Shown here in pieces: positions 58,802 to 64,000 of a stretch of 64,000 nucleotides of DNA. Below the pieces are notes generated by a model. That model ran no database searches. It was not told the DNA's origin and saw nothing but the letters and a program-made list of their open reading frames with translations. The position numbers and the translations under genes are program-made. The stretch covers positions 76,867,067-76,931,066 of the forward strand of contig OX359245.1 of the NCBI GenBank assembly GCA_947179485.1, given 5' to 3'. The stretch is from Allacma fusca (Eukaryota; Arthropoda; Collembola; Symphypleona; Sminthuridae). Numbering within the stretch: position 1 is the stretch's first letter; each line of letters begins with the position of its first letter.

Positions 58802-61094
58802 ACTATTGGGTTGTTATTACTGAACGTTGTGAAGGAGAAGAAGTTACACCCGTTCCTGAGCTGTGGATGGGTCCAGAGAAAACGACATGCTTCTGGCCGA
58901 CTAAGCTCTCTCCACAAGCAATAAGTACTGCTATTAATAAAGGCGTGAAACCAGGTCAGGATTGGGATGAGCACATCATTATAAAAAAATATGGCCCATA
59001 TAGTAAGTTTGTATTATTGCAATATTTTGAATTAAAATTTAATTCAATTGATTATATATTGTTAGTAAATGTCAAAACGTTCCACATGCACTTCCGATTT
59101 GAGAAGTCCTCTACATGTATATGTATACAATGGAAAGTGGGCCAAATTGAATCTTCGGCAAATGCAAATTGGTACATACAGTTTTTACTTTCAGCAAAAT
59201 GACCAGATGAAATTTTATTTAAAATATGTGCGTAAAACGTTTTGCTATTAGTGAAAACTGCATGTGGGTCCTTTGGATTTGAATATGGCCCACCCCTATG
59301 TTGGAAACTGAAAAGTTGGAATTTCTTTACCATAGTTGGAATTTAAATTATTTCTATTCATTAAAGAAACTTGCCTTGAAGCTAGGCAAAAGTCCAGTCG
59401 CGTAGTGAATAAAAAATCTAAAAGCAGCATGGACGAATGTGACACGCCCCGAAAAAGAACAATCCCAAACAAACTGAATGACTTTGTTCAACCAGCCGCG
59501 AAGAAAATGAAACGTGCAGCTCCTAATCAAGAAAGTCCTAACAGCAACACTGGACCACCATTTCCAGCGTCTTTGCCCAGCAAACCCCTCCAAGCACCAT
59601 TTGGTATTCACAATCCTAATGTTGTCGCAACGACTACGACAGTGACATCCCCGCAAGCATTCACTGAGAATCGTTCTACTGGTAAATACATATAAGTATT
59701 TGTTTCCAATAAAATATTGGTGGTTTACACTAAAAAATTCATTTAAGATCTCCATGGTATGTAAACAGTGCAAACGTTATTTTAATAAATAAATAATATT
59801 TAATTTATGTAAAATATGTTTTAATATATGAATAATATTTATTTTAGGAATATTTAATTCTTTGACTTTTAGATCTCACCAGCTTTGAAAAAATGGTTTT
59901 AGCTGGAATTTCGGTGATCAAAGTTAGACTTTCAACCATTGAGGAAACTCAGACTATGATCTTGCAGCAGCTGAACACAATTAATGGGACCGTTGAAAAA
60001 TCTTCAAGGCCGCATAGGACAGTAAAATTACCTGTGGAGTCCTTGGCAGAGCTGCGAGAACTGGACAGCAAAATTAGTGCCTCCCCAGATACATACACGG
60101 AACTAGTAATGAAATCATAGAAACACTTAAAATAAATATATGAAATATATGAGAAATTATTGCGTATTTCAAACTAGTGCCTTCAACATTACTTATTTTT
60201 GAATTAGGTGAAAGCTTTTGAGTGGCTAATAACATCGGATATTCGTGAATCTACTTATACCATTCTGAGGAAATTAATGGTTGATGTTGTAGCTCAAAAC
60301 CTGAACTGGAAAGGGAGGCACGGCAAAACTCCTTTTGGACAGTTTGAATTGTCTACTCTGATAACTGGTAATATTTTATCATTGCAAAATTTTTAAATGG
60401 TTGTAGTTACATATTAAGTAGGATTGCTGTCACCAAAATGTTTTTACCCGCAATTCATTCCGTTGCCTACATCACTTATGAAACTAATTTGGATATCGTA
60501 AAATACTTATTACGGGAGTTTCTGCCCTGACTTCAATTTTTGTAACTTTTGCTAGGCAAGTATACCTGCCGTATATTGCATACACCGGCTTTGAGGTGGT
60601 TTAATTACTAACAAGGTTTTTCATAGTGAACTTACAATTTGCATAATTTAAAAAATTAAACTGTAGGCTAATACCATAATTTAATCATTATAATCAGCTT
60701 CAGTTACATGTAAAGAATAATAAACTTACAATCATCAGTTTATTTTTCTTTCAGTAAAATTTTATTCAGCTCAACTGAATGTATTTTTTTTCCAGAAACT
60801 GTCAATTTCCGCTTCGGGACGAAAAATGGGAATGAAAAACTCATTCAGAAAGCAATTAAAAATTGGTTGAAAGCTGCCAAAAATCGAATGAAACCGTAAG
60901 CAACAACAAAATGTTTTCTTTAGTATTCAAAAAATACTCGTAGCATTTATTATAATAATAAATAATTAAGCTAATGGAGAATCGTAAATTAAAATAATTT
61001 CAGGACTTCCCTACGTCCAGTTGCTACGGCAAGTTACATCTCAGACCCTTCAGCAGTGGGTGCGGATTCTGATAGCGACACGGACTCAAATTAA
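58798..61094 (+). CDS. DUF4806-domain accessory protein of the transposon, six exons, 367 aa
   Basis: ATG 58798 overlaps the transposase stop as ATGA. Predicted exons 58798-59002, 59367-59681, 59873-60105, 60208-60367, 60796-60895 and 61004-61094 sum to 1104 bases, exactly 368 codons with the stop, and every junction keeps frame. The N-terminal module NYWVVITERCEGEEVTPVPE with CFWPTK and YGPY is the usual opening of this family. A basic/proline linker follows (residues about 75-175). The DUF4806 domain has LPVESLAELRELDSKI, LRKLMVDVVAQNLNWKGRHG and QKAIKNWLKAAKNRMKP. An acidic tail ends SDSDTDSN. Role is unknown; a partner or DNA-targeting function for the transposase is inferred. The donor of exon 3 (GTAATG) is the weakest. 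Confidence 0.8.
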
Positions 61095-62031
61095 CAACAC
61101 ATCGTTTTTTATCAGTTTTGTATTTGTGATTACATACATTTCCGATGTAGCAATAGATGTTCATATGCTTCTAGGGAAGTGGTCGGATTTATTCTTACTT
61201 TAATCATTTTGTTATTCCATTTTTACAAATGTAAATCTTTTACACGGGTGTTGTCGTCTTGATTGCATAAACATGACTATTTTATTATTACATTTTATTT
61301 TTGGAGCACTGATTTGCAATTACATAAGTTATGCACATATTGGGGAAGCAAACTTTCACCCTCGCGCACGTTTAACGAAGACGTTCGCGAAACGCTTGTT
61401 TTAGGTTTCGCATTTCACGCAAATGTTACGTAAAATTATTTACGTTACGAAGCCCGGACATTGTCGCGTGCATTTCACTACAAATTTACCATTCACTTAC
61501 CAATTTAACGCGTCAAAAAAGCGTCTAGTTTACGTTATTTCGTTTCCATGAATACGTGAATTTGACGTAAATTAATGGTCTTTGTGCTACATGGGTAGTT
61601 CCGTCACGCTATTGAATTCAACGTATATAGGCCGTTACGTTAAAAAACGGCGTTATTGTTGGGTAAAAGTAACGTAACGGGCGCATCACTGTGTGACATC
61701 AATAAATATCACTTATCTGGAGTCGGTGGAATCGCAACCATGCTTTTCTCAATCGGTACAAATGTTTTGCTGTACCCGAAAAGCTACTGATTAAGCTGTT
61801 TATTCCTTTTTAATTCCAGAATACTCTACATATATTGAATCCACAGTAATTCAAGTGTTTGAGACCCTTCCGAATATTTAATTCCTAACCATTTTCTTTG
61901 AATGGTGGGGAAATCAGACAACATCTCCAATAAAATGTCAAATCCTCATAGCAATGTTTACATTATAGAACAGTGGGCATTCCTATGCACGGCGTGGGAT
62001 AAACGACCCCATGAATAGCACTCAATAATGG

Positions 62032-64000
62032 TCAATGTTGTTAGTTACTGTTACTCAGTAATAATGTTTGATGCGTATATTATAATTAGGTCATATAAAG
62101 TCATTAGTCCCAGTAAGTACATACCAGGTAGATTGTGAGACCAGTAAGAATTACATCTAATTATTTTTGTTGACATTCAGCTGCATTGCTGACTATAATC
62201 ATGCCGACGATGACCTCGTTTCACTTGACCTCGAACTACTTCTTTTTAATCCTTTCCTGTGTTTCAAGTCTCAACACATTGTAGAAACACTTTTGCATTC
62301 GACATGAGAATTTATTAACCAGGGGCTATTTTGTTCTTTGTCTCACAATTATTCAATTACCAAGTAACATTGTCCTTGAAATAATTAAGGGATTAATAAA
62401 GGACTCTTTGATAGGTATATTTAAATCCATTACAATTTTAATGAAGATGAATCAACAATCTTTTGAAACCTATTTCAATCAAATATTTCTTTTCACAAGA
62501 ACTGGTCTACAATAACTATTGTAAATTCTGCTCCCATTTCCGACTTCCGACCCGGTCGTAAAACCCAGGTTTTTCAAACTTAGCGATGTCAAGGACATCG
62601 AACTTGGCTTGGGACTTGAAGTGTACAAATCCACACAGGTTATACAGGAATATGCTAATATTTTGTTATGGTGACTCTGAAGCATTCTCCCACTCTTTCC
62701 CGTGTAAAACAAACGGCAAGAAAATTTGGAAATATATTTTACTTTGTGTTTATTACGTTTTACCAATTAATCTTATTCTGTCGAGTAGTTTTGTAGGTGT
62801 TGTACGAGATTAGGACATACCGATTCATTATTTAATATTATTATTTTTTCGAGTATGATTCTGAAGATTCTTTTGACGAATGTTCTAGGATTTGCGGAAG
62901 GTGGAGGTAAAGGAAACCCAATGTCAGGAAATTCTTCAGGAGGTATTCCAAACTGAATCACCTTCAAAACTGAGAAAGATTGATGTTTCAAAAGAGCAGT
63001 GCAACAAGCTCTCAATCAAAGAGCTGTCTGATACAACAATGATTCATCTTCCATATACAGGAGGAACTCCTTAAACCCATGTCAAGTAAATAGGGGCAAC
63101 CAGGACAGGGTGATCAGCCGTCATGAATTGAGGCCAGTGGCAGTTACCGATCCTACAATTTGGGGCCCATAGTTCAGTGAGACTTCCAACGAATGGTTGA
63201 AGAATGGTTCGGTTTCATAATGGATTTACGAAGGCTTACATATGAAGTTGTTCGGCGACATAATTGCATTTGTATGCAGAGAAACGAATTCGTATATAAT
63301 AATTGCATCTGCCCATGTAACGTTTAAGAGCTTTTCATTTCACACCGGGTAGAGCGTTAAGAATTACGGAAACCCCCTATTTGAGAATTTTGCCATGTGT
63401 AATTATTACTTACATGCGTTAGTGACTCTGACATAGTGCCCCTCATGGGTACAAACATCCTGTACCTGTTCCTGGACCCAAATAACGGGTACTTTAAGAT
63501 TGTGTACTTTTACCCGTACCTGTACCCATATTAACAGGTCAAATTTTTTGCTGTGGTATTGGTTCGGGTTCGCGCGAGTTGTATCCCTTCGTTCTGACTG
63601 GTTGACCACTATATGCAGGTCTTTCAAGCTGCATTTTTAACTGAAGGGGTATGATCATTAGTCCACTATGAGCAGGTTTCCACTATATAGAAAACCATTA
63701 TATGGAGGGACTTTCCTATGTTAAAGGATAGGAGGTGGGACCGGGAATTAAATTGTGTCCACTATTAACAGGAATCCATTATATGAACGACCATTATATG
63801 CAGGTTTTATTGTAGTAATGGTAATTAGTTTGATGATTTTAATATAACAATTGTGTCGGAATACTTGCACAGTACTACAATGCTTGACCGTTGAACATAA
63901 AAGAGTGCATACTTAAGAGCTGATTAAAACAGGTGGCAGTATCTGTGAAATCCATTAAATGGTGACTTTTGGTAACCCGTGTTTAAAAAACTACTTTTGT
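62032..64000. other. Spacer with minor repeats
   Basis: A frame at 62892-63074 is exon-like but unassigned. 63425-63545 has a short GTACCTGTACCC word cluster like 17051. 63600-63815 repeats CCATTATATG/CACTATATG words and its right side, read on the complement, starts CTACAATAAAACCTGCATAT, like a pogo/Tigger end. Confidence 0.35.

Larger units (their letters stand above)
56423..61595 (+). mobile_element. Apparently intact CACTA/EnSpm-like transposon, 5.2 kb
   Basis: Perfect 12-bp inverted ends CCCATGTAGCAC (56423) and GTGCTACATGGG (61595), with TA flanking each side. Subterminal ACGTAAA/TTTACGT words occur at 56450-56580 and 61380-61580. Two genes, both intact, lie in the same direction: transposase (56864-58801) and a DUF4806 protein (58798-61094). 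This is the only element in the window that could be autonomous. Confidence 0.85.
55678..61691. mobile_element. hAT-like element, CGTTAC-word family, hosting a CACTA-like element
   Basis: Ends CAGAGATGCGC (55678) and, on the complement, CAGTGATGCGC (61691). Flanks TGTGACAA (55668-55675, followed by TT) and TGTGACAT (61692-61699) suggest an 8-bp duplication with a small change at the left junction. CGTTACGTTAC words lie just inside both ends. Without the inner element it is about 840 bp and has no transposase. Confidence 0.75.
55636..62031 (+). pseudogene. Ionotropic receptor 5' region, split by nested elements
   Basis: 55650-55675 matches the flank before the IR at 27326, and 61692-62031 resumes with CGGTGGAATCGCAACCATG and the start of the coding region. 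The first frame soon hits TGA (61788 region), about 370 bp relative to 27450-27820 are missing, and the remainder stops near the equivalent of 27950. A dead 5' copy without channel domain. Confidence 0.75.

Overview
This is eukaryotic, AT-rich, intron-bearing DNA from an arthropod. The receptor families (divergent ionotropic receptors and 7TM gustatory-receptor-like proteins in a decayed tandem cluster), the short 82-bp introns and the arthropod-type transposable elements would suit a springtail (Collembola). That taxon is an inference; I could run no database search.

The locus is a chemoreceptor cluster torn apart by mobile elements. One gustatory-receptor-like (GR) gene looks intact (complement 48352-49680, 3 exons, 378 aa). 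One ionotropic receptor (IR) is nearly complete (27326-29595) but carries a one-base frameshift and an in-frame TAG. At least ten further GR or IR pieces lie at 3.2, 3.4+9.6, 19.0, 23.1, 24.5, 32.9-36.2, 37.4, 41.9 and 61.7 kb. Several sit in repeated blocks with the order GR C-terminus, spacer, IR C-terminus, next GR N-terminus, which implies old segmental duplication. A functional-looking tRNA-Ser(GCT) is at 22692-22773 (complement), with two relics of duplicated copies. An unrecognised spliced host gene for a single-pass membrane protein is reconstructed on the complement strand at 11030-15484.

Mobile DNA dominates. (1) Three CACTA/EnSpm-like elements begin CCCA and appear to make 2-bp target duplications: 3585-9581 (broken transposase plus divergent BEN-domain gene), 33168-34952 (internally deleted) and 56423-61595 (intact 645-aa transposase followed, with an ATGA overlap, by a six-exon DUF4806 gene of 367 aa). 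(2) About twelve non-autonomous hAT-like elements are bounded by terminal inverted repeats and 8-bp target duplications. Each family carries its own short word repeated in the subterminal regions, in opposite orientation at the two ends. (3) A young BEL/Pao LTR element (43987-46801) holds only gag-protease and sits inside a 5'-truncated LINE. (4) There are pogo/Tigger-like TA-flanked elements and two copies of a 104-bp Penelope-like or hammerhead-like tail.

Nesting is frequent: pogo in hAT, hAT in hAT, CACTA in hAT in IR, CACTA in GR, BEL in LINE, MITE in tRNA relic. Stretches not listed show nothing I can support.
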